DNA of 64,000 nt from Nitzschia sp. pyKryTriq1. Its lineage: Eukaryota; Bacillariophyta; Bacillariophyceae; Bacillariales; Bacillariaceae. The notes under the pieces were generated by a model. The model was not told the origin of the DNA. It was given only the letters and a program-made list of their open reading frames with translations, and ran no database searches. Within the stretch, counting starts at the first letter, position 1; every line of letters begins with the position of its first letter. Position numbers and translations under genes: made by a program. Where the stretch lies: positions 4,502,120 to 4,566,119 of the forward strand of contig OY101115.1 of NCBI GenBank assembly GCA_956465555.1, given 5' to 3'. Positions 10,882 through 20,913 of this stretch are shown in pieces.

Positions 10882-11752
10882 AATCTAGTAGGCTCTTTGA
10901 TCCGGATTGGGACTACTCTCAAAGAAACGGGGGACATGGTGGTCTTGTCAGTCCGCGGGGGGACAAGGAGCGAGTTACAGGAAAGGTGCCGGGCGAATGG
11001 GATTGCGACCTCGGAACAACGACCCAAGATCTTGGAGGGCTGGGTAGGAAAGCCGAAGGGAGCTTTTCAAATTCTTTTTGAAAGAGGCTTTATAAAGATC
11101 AACGAGGGGCAAAACATGCTGGATGCGTACAAATCCTACACAATGGGTGGAAGGAAAGAGCGGGGTGAGATCATCCAAGGGACAAGCCTGAAGGACATGA
11201 TGGCCGACTTACCGGATTTTGTTGACGAAAAGACGCTTCTGCAGCACCACGCAGAGAGTCGATCCATCGAAGGTGGTCAGCAAATCCTTCTCGTTCGGAG
11301 CCCCAAATGCCACCCCCAAGTAGCAGGCGAAGGGATTGAATACGACTGGGGTGGTGCCAAGAAGTGGTACCGATCAAGACCTGTTGGAGAGAAACGAACA
11401 AGGCACAATTTTTTGAATCTCGTCCGAACCGCCCTTGATCAAGTAACGATCGATTGGCGACGTGCTTTCAGCAAACGCACGAGAGTTTATAATTGCCTAT
11501 GACACGATAGCAAATTGGCATGAGAGGACAAATGGTGGCAACGACGAGACAGAGCCGGAAACATCCGCTTACCTGCTCGACAAGGTTGTACAGCAGCGTC
11601 GCTCTCATCGTGGGGTTGGCCATGATGACGGGTGGCTCAACAAAATTACTGCTGCAATGAAAGAAAGATCATCGCAGCAGGATGTTGGTAAGTTCGATCC
11701 GCAATTTTTTTGCTCGGAGGGACGCTTTTCCAAAAATTGTATTCACGAATGA
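10816..11752 (+). pseudogene. Decayed DDE-type transposase C-terminal region (Tc1/IS630-like), chimeric with MPDU1 fragment
   Basis: An open frame from about 10816 to 11502 continues, after a one-base frame change around 11483, into the frame ending at 11752 (...FSKRTR then EFIIAYDTIANW). It has no ATG start. After the MPDU1 piece come ELQERCRANGIATSEQ, ILEGWVGKPKGAFQILFERGFI, SLKDMMADLPDF, EKTLLQHHAESRS, and SPKCHPQVAGEGIEYDWGGAKKWY. The last block resembles the C-terminal catalytic region of DDE endonucleases (PK.H.E.N.IE..W..AK), where the Glu of GIEYDW would be the third acid. Upstream catalytic acids are absent. I call it the tail of a DNA transposon transposase whose 5' part is lost; the family assignment is moderate. 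Confidence 0.5.
10882..10949 (+). repeat. Duplicated fragment of the MPDU1-like gene exon 4
   Basis: This 68-bp segment matches 7361-7428 of the MPDU1-like gene with one difference (t at 7414, c at 10935). It encodes the second PQ-loop region NLVGSLIRIGTTLKETGDMVVLS in the same frame, and the single difference is synonymous (GAT/GAC, Asp). It runs straight into the transposase-like frame. The match breaks abruptly at both ends. Confidence 0.9.
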
Positions 11753-11956
11753 TATCACGCATGCGCGCGCGAAAATTATGTATACATGTATAAATGTATG
11801 TTCACAATCCGTTCGCGTGCAAAATCAGCTCTTACGGGACACAATATTCTACTAGAACCAGAAAACTACCGGATGCCAGAAGTCGGCACCAACCAACTTT
11901 CAGGAGAAGTTTTGCAGTTCGTACCCAAATATTTTCATGTGCTCTATCGGATAGAG

Positions 11957-12413
11957 GAGTCTATGGCTCCAAGATCCTACCGGGCGTACCTGGCGCGCAG
12001 AATATATAAAAATTATACGAATAATTATGTATAACACAAGTACTTAAGAAACACTTGACTCACTTGACTCCACATTTTGACAACGGCCAGCCGCGATACG
12101 GGCGTGTTGTGAGGCACCCACCACAACTTTGTCAAAAATGCTGATTACTGCAGCCGGTTGGGCGAATCCAGTGTTCATACTATTCGGAAATGTTCTACAA
12201 AACCGGCTGCAGTAATCAGCACTTTTGTCAAAGTTGTGGTGGGTGCCTCACAACACGCCCGTATCGCGGTGGCCGGTGTCAAAATGTGAAGTCGAACGAA
12301 TCAAGTGTTTATATATGTATCCTTTATGTACTTATACAATTATATACATATATATAACATACCCGGCCCGCGCGTGGGTACGTTCTAGCCGTGATCTTGG
12401 AGCCATAGAGTCG
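11957..12413. mobile_element. Large foldback/palindromic element with nested arms
   Basis: The core 12071-12288 is an almost perfect inverted repeat: arm 12071-12159 (cacattttgac ... gcagccggtt) and arm 12201-12288 (aaccggctgc ... gtcaaaatgtg) around a loop of about 41 bp. Less well conserved inversion continues outward: acttgactc/gattcaagt, gtactta/tacttata, and tctatggctccaagatc at 11962 against gatcttggagccatagag at 12393. The whole structure is therefore about 455 bp with arms near 200 bp. No coding capacity and no clear target-site duplication were found. It is best described as a foldback-type MITE. Confidence 0.7.
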
Positions 12414-12489
12414 ACGAAGTCGTTTTGATCCGTGACCCCGCGGAGTCCCATGCGCCATTTCCGGGTATGGTATCCACTGACGCACATAA
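12408..12489 (+). repeat. Dispersed repeat, copy 2 (see 7924-7994)
   Basis: Second copy of the sequence starting tagagtcgacgaagtcg and ending actgacgcacat. The MITE at 12490 has inserted right at its end, with TAA (12487-12489) as the left target duplication. Confidence 0.6.
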
Positions 12490-13337
12490 GGCCGACCCTT
12501 CACGCGCCGATCTGCCCCTGCCCCATTCGGCCCACAATGCATGGGGCAGAATGACTTTTTTTGCACGAGGCTTGCCGACATTCTGCCTCGAGCTCCAAAA
12601 TCGTCTTTTATCAGACGGAGTCGATAACGGTCGTTAACGCACTCGTGCCGTCGCCCATCCAGTGCAAACAACACGTCTTGTTGTTCGTCAACATTCACAA
12701 CTACCTTGGACGCTCTAGAGAGAGCATCTGAAAGCCTCCCAATAACATACAAATATAGATTTAATTTCTTTAGACTATCATATGTGTATTGTAGGCAAAA
12801 TTATTTGCTCTGATCTCTCTGCATCGTTGTTGTCTCTAGTGTGTGGTTTGCTTTGTGATGATATTGTGTTGCCATCGTCGCTTTATTGATTTGTTCACAA
12901 AAATAAATCCGATACACATGTTGAGCCGAGCTATACAATTTAAATGTTTCATGTTTTCAGTTGACTGTTTCCTTTGGTGAGATTCCATTGAGATACCATT
13001 GATTGGGTATTGTCGCGTGCGCCTTGCTGCGCTCCCATGCATGACTTACGCAATCTCGCGCTGCCAGCGCCAAACCACACTCGGACATTCTGAAGGCCCC
13101 TCGTTGTTTTCACTCGATCGGCGACGGAACGAGCGAGTGCGTTAGCGATTAAATCAACTCTTTCAAGTGCGTTACACGACGGTTATCGACTCCCTCCAGC
13201 AGACTGTGTTTTCATTGGACGAGAAGAGATTTACGAAGGTCGGGGGAGAATGACGGTAAGCCCCGTGCGAAAAACGTCATTCTGCCCCGTTGTCGGGCCG
13301 AATGGGGCAGGGGCAGATCGGCGCATAAGGGTCGGCC
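12490..13337. mobile_element. Harbinger-like MITE, 848 bp, with long TIRs and TAA target duplication
   Basis: The ends read GGCCGACCCTT... and ...AAGGGTCGGCC and are flanked by TAA on both sides (12487-12489 and 13338-13340). The terminal inverted repeats extend inward about 160 bp with divergence: both carry cgccgatctgcccctgcccc, a ggggcagaatgac block and a gagtcgataac block. A 3-bp TWA duplication with GGCC-type ends is typical of PIF/Harbinger elements (family knowledge). No transposase is present, so it is non-autonomous. The inner part (12939-13003) shares about 64 bp with the LTR retroelement at 34014-34076. Confidence 0.7.
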
Positions 13338-13466
13338 TAATAGCTGAAGCAAAATCTTTATTCTCGATCTATTTGCTTCTTCGAAAGGTCGACCATAATA
13401 TGGCGGCGGCAGCAAGAAGATGCCGTCGTCGCATAATATCTTCATTTATCTCTAAAAACGTCAAGC

Positions 13467-14190
13467 ATGAAATATTGGCTTCAGTACTGCTTGTCAATTT
13501 TTGTCGCCTTCCTCTTGGCCGGCCACCAACAAGCGGAAGCATTTGCTCCTCTCGGTGCTGCTTCCTTATCCATCGTCTCGTCTCGGATCCATCATCATCG
13601 GAATACCTCTGCCGTGACCCCTTCCGCCTTTAATGATCACGAGAACCACCACTCGAGCCGCACTTCTCTATCGGCGTCATCTGGAAACAATGATGAAAAG
13701 TTTTACACCTTAACTGAATCGGGTCAACTCGCTCTCGGCATTGCTGGTACCCTGGCCGCCTTGATTGTCTTTTATTCGGAATTCACGCTCAAAACGACAG
13801 GATGTGGAGTTCCTGCGGGTCCTTTTGGACTTTTTGGACTTACAGAAGGGTTTAGTTATTTGGGTGTGACGGGAATGGCAGCCTATTCGCTAGTCACCAA
13901 AGTCAAGACGGTACGTCTCCTAGCTACTATGAGTATTATTCAAGAACGTCGTCATAGTATATGCCATGATGCTTGCGTCGTCTGAACACTTTCACTCTTG
14001 CTTGAACCCGATATGTTTTTTTAAATTATAGGGAAGTGGTCTACCAGCTGGTCCCGGCGGTTTGCTGGGGGCTGCCGAGGGTCTTTCTTTCTTGGCTATC
14101 GTCGTGGGGCTAGTGGTTCTGGCTTTGCAGGTCACAGACTACGGGTACATTCCAAACGCGCTTCCGACAGAAGGAGGGATTTGCAGCTAG
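13467..14190 (+). CDS. Plastid-targeted membrane protein with two GxGxPAGPxG repeats, two exons
   Basis: Exons 13467-13910 and 14032-14190 (121-bp intron, gtacgt...tatag, phase 0) encode 200 residues. The N-terminus is a signal peptide followed by AEAFAPLG: the Phe after the cleavage site and the Ser-rich stretch are the bipartite plastid leader of diatoms. The mature part has about four hydrophobic segments and two similar units, GCGVPAGPFGLFGLTEGFSYL and GSGLPAGPGGLLGAAEGLSFL, each followed by a membrane segment. It resembles conserved chloroplast proteins of unknown function; I do not recognise a named family. The gene is convergent with the thioredoxin-like plastid gene, 183 bp away. The signal-peptide Met at 13467 is the only sensible start. 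Confidence 0.8.
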
Positions 14191-14373
14191 TAGATAAAAC
14201 ATTGTAGGGTGCGTGTTAACAAAACTGAATGCTTATCTCTACAGAGTAGGATACGGTTTAAATTGGGAGGACCCTGGGCGGCTTCTATAGTAGGACAAGC
14301 TAGCTGCTGATCCATTTGCTCTACCGCCGGGTCCCATGATTCTCTATCATCTATGTCTATAAGAGGAGGAGTA

Positions 14374-15185
14374 TTACCATTCCTCGTTCAAAAAGTCGGG
14401 CCCATCGAAAAAGTTTTCTTCAATGGCATTTGCTAGAATGCCGTCATCCACCTCTTCGGCATGCGCTTGCCTCTCCTCGATGGACAAGGATTCCAGTGTA
14501 TTCAACTGTTCCTTCAAACCCCGGACCGTGTTGGCTCCATTCTCTTGCCATAACTTATTTACCCCACTATATAGCTGTAACGTCGGGACACCATGGATTT
14601 GTAATATTTGTGTGATGAAGCGAGAGGTTTCTGATCCATATTCAATGGTCGCAAAACGCACAGATCCCTCCACCTTTTGGCGATTCTGGATAGTATCACC
14701 AAGCTCCAAAGCTAATCGATCAAAGTGCAATCCTAATCGCTTGCATGTCTTGCACCAAGGAGCATAAAATCTAAAATAAAACAAAAGGATAGTTGATAGT
14801 TAGTTGAGTGACGACTGCTTTGATTTCATGCATGCTTCGCGTTCATTCGTTCGACTTACTTGATTGCTACAGGCCGTGCATCTTCTTCCAAGAAATATTG
14901 CAATTCATCCAGAGACTTGATCTCCCGCACTTTGGGTTTCGTAACAACTCGTTTCCTTTGAATTTCCACCTTTGCCTTTTGCACTGCAGGAGGCGGTGAC
15001 GATGGATCACCGCGAACGTAATACAAGGCGGAAGAAGAAGAAGAACTGCTTGTAGTACTACTCGTACTTGATGATGATGAGAAGCTTTTGTTATTCTGAG
15101 AATGCTGCGGTGAAAATCCCAGCACCGGACGTTGCGTGGACAGCAATAGAGCCATGAGGACGATGATACTTTGAAGGGATGGCAT
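14374..15185 (-). CDS. Plastid-targeted thioredoxin-like protein (WCKTC), two exons
   Basis: Exons 15185-14860 and 14770-14374 join in phase 2 (89-bp intron, gtaagt...tttag) to 240 residues. The leader MPSLQSIIVLMALLLSTQRPVLG-FSPQHS is a signal peptide ending before Phe, then a Ser-rich transit-like stretch, as in diatom plastid precursors. The thioredoxin fold starts near residue 93; the redox site FYAPWCKTCKRL has both cysteines (C-x2-C) but Lys-Thr in place of Gly-Pro, and the cis-Pro loop is GVPTLQLY. Such WCKTC/WCRTC proteins are seen among plastid atypical thioredoxins. The C-terminus is acidic (EEVDDGILANAIEENFF). Substrate unknown. It probably acts in the stroma; that follows from the leader. 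Confidence 0.85.
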
Positions 15186-16540
15186 TGTTATGATTGTTGT
15201 TTCGATTATTGTGGAAGAGAATTGGTGATGGTAGGAGAATGTTCCATACTAAAAATGTGTGTAGAACAAAAATGATGTCTGCGGCTGTGGATGCGGCGAG
15301 AGCGAGCGAGGACGATAGTAGTGCCGGCGGAACAAAGCGATGAAGAAACAAGTTTTGTTATGGGCCCTTTGTTGTTGATGGCTTCTTCGGTGTCGACGTA
15401 GGACGTGGTAGCGATTCAACGGACGCACAGCGAGGAAAAGTGACATCGAATGTGACACGGCTAATCGACTCCGAGGAGTGAGATGTCGCATGAGATGCTC
15501 TTTGTATGCCAATTTCCTCGCAGGATTGAATAGGGACTTACCGAAGAGATTCTCTTCGGATATTTCACAGCTAATTCCTTCGCTGCCTTCGGATTTCAGC
15601 TTCGTCATCGGATCTGATGCCGACACGGCGCGAACCTGCCATCAAAGCTGTGATCGCAGGATCGATGATCGATGTCGCGTCACAAAATAAACGTGACACC
15701 GGCCATCTCACATTTTGGATGAGCGTGCACCCGTGATGCATACGGTAGAGAGTGGCAATCATTGCCGCCCCCGACCACGTCGTTCTGGATAGATGATAGC
15801 GTAATGAGAGGCGCCAGCAATCAGAAAGAGGTGTCGCGAAATAATCTAGTCGTTGATTCCTTTCCTGCCAATAGCAATATTCATGACACCACCCACCGCT
15901 ATGAGTGGACCGCCCCCCGTTGACGTTGACGACGAGCATCATCATTGGCGGCCATCACCACATCGTCGGTGGCCGATGGAATAAATTTTTTAGGTCAGCC
16001 GAGAAACAAGGGAGGCTCGCGAAATCGACTAGAAGTCGTTGATTTCTTCCTTCAAGGCAGTGTTGTGTCCAAACAAGGAGAGGACTGATTTTCTTTACAT
16101 GTCAAGGATCAAACGGCAGCGGCCGCCCTTCATGAGTGAGTCATGGACGGAATGAATCAAGCAGTTCTCTGGCAGTCGTTTACTTGTCAAAGTGCAAGCG
16201 AAATATCATGGTTGTAGGAGAAAGAGCGGCTATTGCCGGGACGAGCCCCAATGCATCTTCAATTGCATCGAATTAAGCGGTGCCGGGCTAGAGGGTCGGA
16301 GCAATGCCAACATAGCAAATCGTACAAGTTTACTACCATACTCGTATGCAGTATTAGGCAATCGAAATAAAAGCACTCAACATCTAGCACATAACACTAA
16401 CACAGTTTTTATACGTATATAAGGCACCCACCAAGACTATGCACGAGGAGAAGGAAAAATTCGCATCCCCCCTTCAATTCACAATTCATCTTCTCCATTG
16501 GCTTTCCACCATCGACATAAACTATCACACATGTAGCTCT
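15186..16540. other. Intergenic region
   Basis: A 1.35-kb gap holding the promoter of the thioredoxin-like gene and the 3' flank of the Hsp20-fusion gene. Two related short stretches, tcgcgaaataatctagtcgttgatt (15833) and ctcgcgaaatcgactagaag (16017), hint at a degenerate repeat. The open frames present lack coding character. No RNA gene was recognised. Confidence 0.4.
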
Positions 16541-18365
16541 TCACTCGGATACGATGGCAATCTGTTTCATCGCTTTCTTGGTTTTCGGCGCGGCCACGAA
16601 AAGGACACCGTTCTGAAGCGTGGCAGTGATATTGCTCGTGTCTACGGTATCGAGGTCCAATGCGAAGGATTTGGTCATGGTACGGGCAGAAACAGCATCG
16701 TCCGCATTGCGGGTTCCGGATACGATAAGCATGTGGCCGTCGAGCTGCACATCCACATCGCCCATGGTAACTCCTGGCATATCAATAGCAAGCTGGAATT
16801 TATCCTCGGTGCTCACGTCTTCAGCGTACGGTCCGCCAGTACCTTCGTCGAGACCAGCAAAATGTTTGACATTCGAGAGAATGTTGCGATTGAGCCAATC
16901 CACAACCATTTCCAGAAACTGGTCGTTCGCCGCGAAGACACACGTGATCGCAGCACCCCAAGCGGCGAAATAGCCATTTCCAGTTGTCGTCTGTACATAA
17001 TATACCATAGTAGTAGGATGAGTGATGAGCAAAAGTTTCGTGATACAATGTGAGATAATGAGAGTGGATATCAGTATGTATCGATATCCGTAGAATTTAC
17101 AGTACTTACAAAGGGTCCATCAAAGGTCATCAAAGTAGCTGCGGCCACCCACATGACCGCGAAACAGGTGATCACTGCGGATTTGATAGTCGCATCGAAA
17201 TCTCGCAAACGTTCCACAAAAATCAATGTCACAATGGACAAGATCAAGGAGTACATCATATTGACTTTGTAAGTCTTGTCATCCACTAATTCGGAGCTCA
17301 ACGCGATAATTACTGATGCGTAATGCAAGAACAAGAAAAGGGCAAGCAAGCAAGCAAGCAAACAACAGCCGAACTTAGATTCAGTAATTCATTCATATCG
17401 TCATGACGTGTGACAATATCAAGAGTTGAGTCGCCCAGTCGAAAAAAGAACAAAGCACAACTTACAAACGATCGAAAACAATCCCAAACCCAGCAGCGAT
17501 GTTCCGTCGTAAGCCGATTCTTTCATATGCTTGGCAGTGATGCCCTAATTTAAATGAGTATCATGGACGCAGCAGCACAACAGATGCAAATGAGGCGATG
17601 CTCTTCGTTGAACATTGTTTTTCAAGCATAGGATTGAGAATCAATGACGACTTACCATCGTTTGGACACTGAACAAGGCCATCCCCCAAGACGAAAAATA
17701 ACCGTTTCCTGTCTCGACCTGGGATATTGTAATACCAACAACAATAATGATATCATGGTGAGTGACGTCCTCCAAGAAGCCCAACAGATCGTACACCAAC
17801 CACATAACGACAGAGTACTCACAAACGGTCCTCGCCCAAACGTCAAAACTCCGGCAGCGATGAAACTCCAGAGAAAACAAAGGGCGGATATCCATTTGGA
17901 CAGGGAGCCTTGATCCCAGGTAGTTTTCCAACTGAGTAGGAGTCCAACCGACGAAAGAACCATGCCGACCGGCCCTACCGAAACCGCATACTCGTAGTAG
18001 CGATGTGTTGGATCGACAGAAAGACAGGCGGCCATCACATTGACCATGCTAGAAAGGAGCATTCCGAGCATGGGGACTTGCTTTTCGGAAATGTCAATCG
18101 CCACGCCTGCAATCTTCAATTTGACGTCCCCTTCTTCGCCAGTAGTACTAGCTCGTCGGGGGGGAGGCCCAGACCGCCCTCCGATTGATTGCGGTAAGGA
18201 CGAGGCGGAGGTGGTGTAGGGAGCAGGGCTCTCAGCAGCGATTTCTACATCTCCAGTAATGTCGGGCTTGGAAACTGATGGTGTGGCTGCCATAGTTGGA
18301 GCGCCCTCAGGGATTTCTACATCTCCAGTAATGGCGGGCTTGGAAACAGATGATTCGTCTGCCAT
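16541..18365 (-). CDS. Eight-segment membrane protein fused to a C-terminal Hsp20/alpha-crystallin domain, five exons
   Basis: Exons 18365-17823, 17718-17656, 17544-17466, 17312-17110 and 16990-16541 keep frame throughout (introns 104, 111, 153 and 119 bp, all GT-AG) and give 445 residues. The N-terminal 80 residues are polar with two near-identical SKPxITGDVEI units. Then come eight hydrophobic segments in two blocks of four; each block contains the motif F(G/D)..GPF|xxTGNGYFxxWG. Residues about 354-445 are a small heat shock domain: FQLAIDMPGVTMGDVDVQL, LIVSGTRN, the signature TLQNGVLFVAAPK, and an IxI/V-like end QIAIVSE. The last membrane segments and the Hsp20 domain lie in the same exon, so the fusion does not depend on a splice prediction. 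Known Hsp20 proteins hold unfolded clients; here the domain would be tethered to a membrane. Localisation and role are unknown. Confidence 0.85.
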
Positions 18366-18695
18366 GATGGTTGGTGCTGATGCTGATGTTGTAGTAGCCG
18401 AAGTTTAGTTTAGTTTACAATGGTTGCAGCAACGAGCCTCAAACAAAAAGCAAGAGTTTATGCTTCTCTTCTCTTTTGTCAAATGGGAACAGTTCTCTTA
18501 CTACGCGGTATGGTGGCAACTTTCGATTCTCTACTATTGTCGATCTTCGCGATGATTACAACATACCGGCATGTCGATCGCGAAGGGTTGTCAGAAGATC
18601 GCTGATGACATGCAAAATGAACGGAAAATTTGAGATAAATCTTAGGCTTCGCCCGCGCCAGTCGCGCTATTAATGACTCCCGATACTTGCCGCCA
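18366..18695. other. Promoter side of the Hsp20-fusion gene
   Basis: A gap of about 330 bp upstream of the fusion gene. No heat-shock element (nGAAn arrays) is obvious by eye. The short open frames have no recognisable product. Confidence 0.35.
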
Positions 18696-19532
18696 GGAAC
18701 GGTTGACAAACTCACAAAAACGGAATCAGTCACGTCTGTCCGTCGCGCACGTTTCTTCATTGTGGGCATATATATAATTTGATACGACATCATCAGGACA
18801 CACGACGGATTGCAAGCAGTGCGAGGTCTGTCATCCGTCACGAATACATCGCGACGCGTCGCAACGCGTCGCGACGCGTCGCGACGCGCCACGACGCGTC
18901 GCGACGCGTCGCCACCGTACGACTATGTACTACAGTATGCAAAGGTCGAATACCGGTACCAGAATACCGGTACTCCTGTACCGGTACGAACAGTACCCGT
19001 GAGCAAGCCAGCCCTCCATCCACAGTCAGTGCTACAGTATTCGAAGCAGATGTCTTCTCCTCCCTCCACAGACTGGTGCCCTATGCAGAACAATCGGTGG
19101 TGAGGAACAAACTGATGTTCTTTGACTGCTGATTCTTTCTACAACAGTATCTTTCTCTACTACTACTACTACTACTACTGCCTCTCTAGAGTCTGCAGTA
19201 TGGATTAGTCATCTGCTTTTGTAGTATGCTTTACTAGTACTACGATGATACAGTACTAATAGTCCTCGTCCATCGTACCGGTATCGCTTGCCTCGACGTG
19301 TCGCGACGCGTCGTGGCGCGTCGTGGCGCGTCGCAACGCGTCGCTCGCGACGCGTCGCGATGTATTCGCGACGCGTCACAAACCTCGTGACGGACGATAG
19401 ACCTCGCATTGCGTGCAATCCGTCGTGTGTCCTGATGATGTCGTATATGACTATATATATGCCAATAATGAAGAAACGTGCGCGACGGACAGACGTGACA
19501 GATTCCGTTTTTGTGAGTTTGTGAACCGTTCC
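18696..19532. mobile_element. 837-bp inverted-repeat element with internal ACGCGT arrays
   Basis: The ends are ggaacggttgacaaactcac and gtgagtttgtgaaccgttcc. The arms run inward for about 215 bp with moderate divergence: both carry the acgtctgtccgtcgcgcacg block, a ttcttcattgtgggcatata block and a catcaggacacacgacggattg block. Each arm then enters a tandem array of cgacgcgtcg units (18842-18915 and 19295-19378). The central loop has a (CTA)n run at about 19155-19178. There is no coding frame and no obvious target duplication. This is a MITE or foldback of unknown superfamily. Confidence 0.65.
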
Positions 19533-19780
19533 AGTATATTGCACGATAGTCTGTCAGTCTGTACGAATACTAGGAAGAATCGAATCGGAACAGTGTAAAC
19601 GTTCGTAAGGGCAATGGGGGGCATAAATATATTCCATTCGCAACTCAAAATATCCCATACATAACTACTTGAGGTCCTACCGGTATGGTATCTAGCGCCA
19701 TTATTTACGATACGATACAAGTAGGCTTCCTCTTCCGTGCGTGCTTGCCTTCTGTTTTTCTTCCCCTGCACCACCATGAG

Positions 19781-20409
19781 CTATGTATTACAGTAGCTGT
19801 ACGTGGCACACGTAGTTAAAGCGTACTTAGCCTTCTTTCGTGCCATCTTTTTCTCTTCCGTGTCATCTTGACTTTTAGGGGCTTCAAGTGCTCCCCACCA
19901 TTTCTTAAACTCGCCGTAGGCGTGAAACTTATCATAGAAATCCTTCCACGCCTCATCCATTCCGTTGAACGCGATTTTGAACGTACCGTCACGTTCCTTC
20001 TCTTCTTTATCTTCTGAGCTCATCTTACTAGTTTTCAACTTTCGAATCCACTGAAGTAAACGTTTTAAAACGTGTTAAAGTAATCGAAATACTTGTACGT
20101 ACGACTGACAGACTTTATTGTAGAATTGAATCTACGTAGTCAACTGTTCTACACGAGAGTGATCAAATTCCCGTGGCACAACTCAAGATACTACACGTCT
20201 GTATATCTCCTTTTGAATTGTGAGCTAAATAGATTGATTACTCTACTCTATCCGTTTTCTCTTTCAAGATCACAATCTTGATTCCAAGATCAACTTCACG
20301 ATCAATCTATCGCTCCGTCTTGACATCCAACGTTCCATATTTGCCTATTCTAGCTGGGACTGTTCCTCCAGTAGAATACGTCTGACATTCGTCTTGAATG
20401 TCTCCAACA
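19781..20409 (-). mobile_element. Fossil LTR-retroelement fragment: one LTR and start of a gag-like frame
   Basis: On the minus strand a TG...CA sequence of about 337 bp (20409 to 20073, tgttggaga...ctttaaca) is followed by a short leader and then a small frame (20023-19781) whose FNGMDEAWKDFYDKFHAYG resembles the N-terminal part of retroelement gag proteins. No second LTR or pol region is visible. The element is broken and much reduced; family cannot be fixed (Copia- or Ty3-type). Its age is probably old, but without a partner LTR this cannot be estimated. Confidence 0.35.
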
Positions 20410-20913
20410 CATATCGTATGCTCAATCATGGTTCAAGAGACATTTGTAAAGTGTTAGATCTCATCACACCCAAGGTTGTCAACGATCGCAATAGACATTG
20501 TAAGACCTTTTTAGATTCCACGATCGCTGTCAATCATGTGTGTTCGCCTGGGAGTGAATCGTCCTTGATCGAATCACCAGTGTCTGTCCTTCGCTCGGTG
20601 TTAGACTCTTCCGATCGAAGTCCCTCTTCAACACGTATACACATCCACTGCACCACACTGTTCCGTCCCTAGTAGTAGGCGTTTGCAACAATCTCACAAA
20701 ACATCTCCCCCGCGTGCGCCATCGCACACAACATATTCATAGCATCAGGAACCCGCGCATCCCGCATCCCACATCCCGCATCACGAATCAACGACTAAAA
20801 ACAAAAATAATAAAGAAGCCAAACGCCACAAGACGGAACATACAAATAAAGTCAAAAGTTAGTGACGACAGCTTCCTGCTTCCTGCAATAACTCACGATA
20901 GCACGAAGAATTG
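20410..20913. other. Intergenic region upstream of the hydrolase gene
   Basis: Contains short tandem-like strings (catcccgcatcccacatcccgcatc near 20758-20784) and an A-rich stretch at 20797-20820. It is the probable promoter of the hydrolase. No gene is supported. Confidence 0.35.

Noticed and set aside
15571-15945. A 124-codon minus-strand frame in the 15-16.5 kb gap
   Set aside because: No domain, no start context, and composition like the surrounding non-coding DNA.
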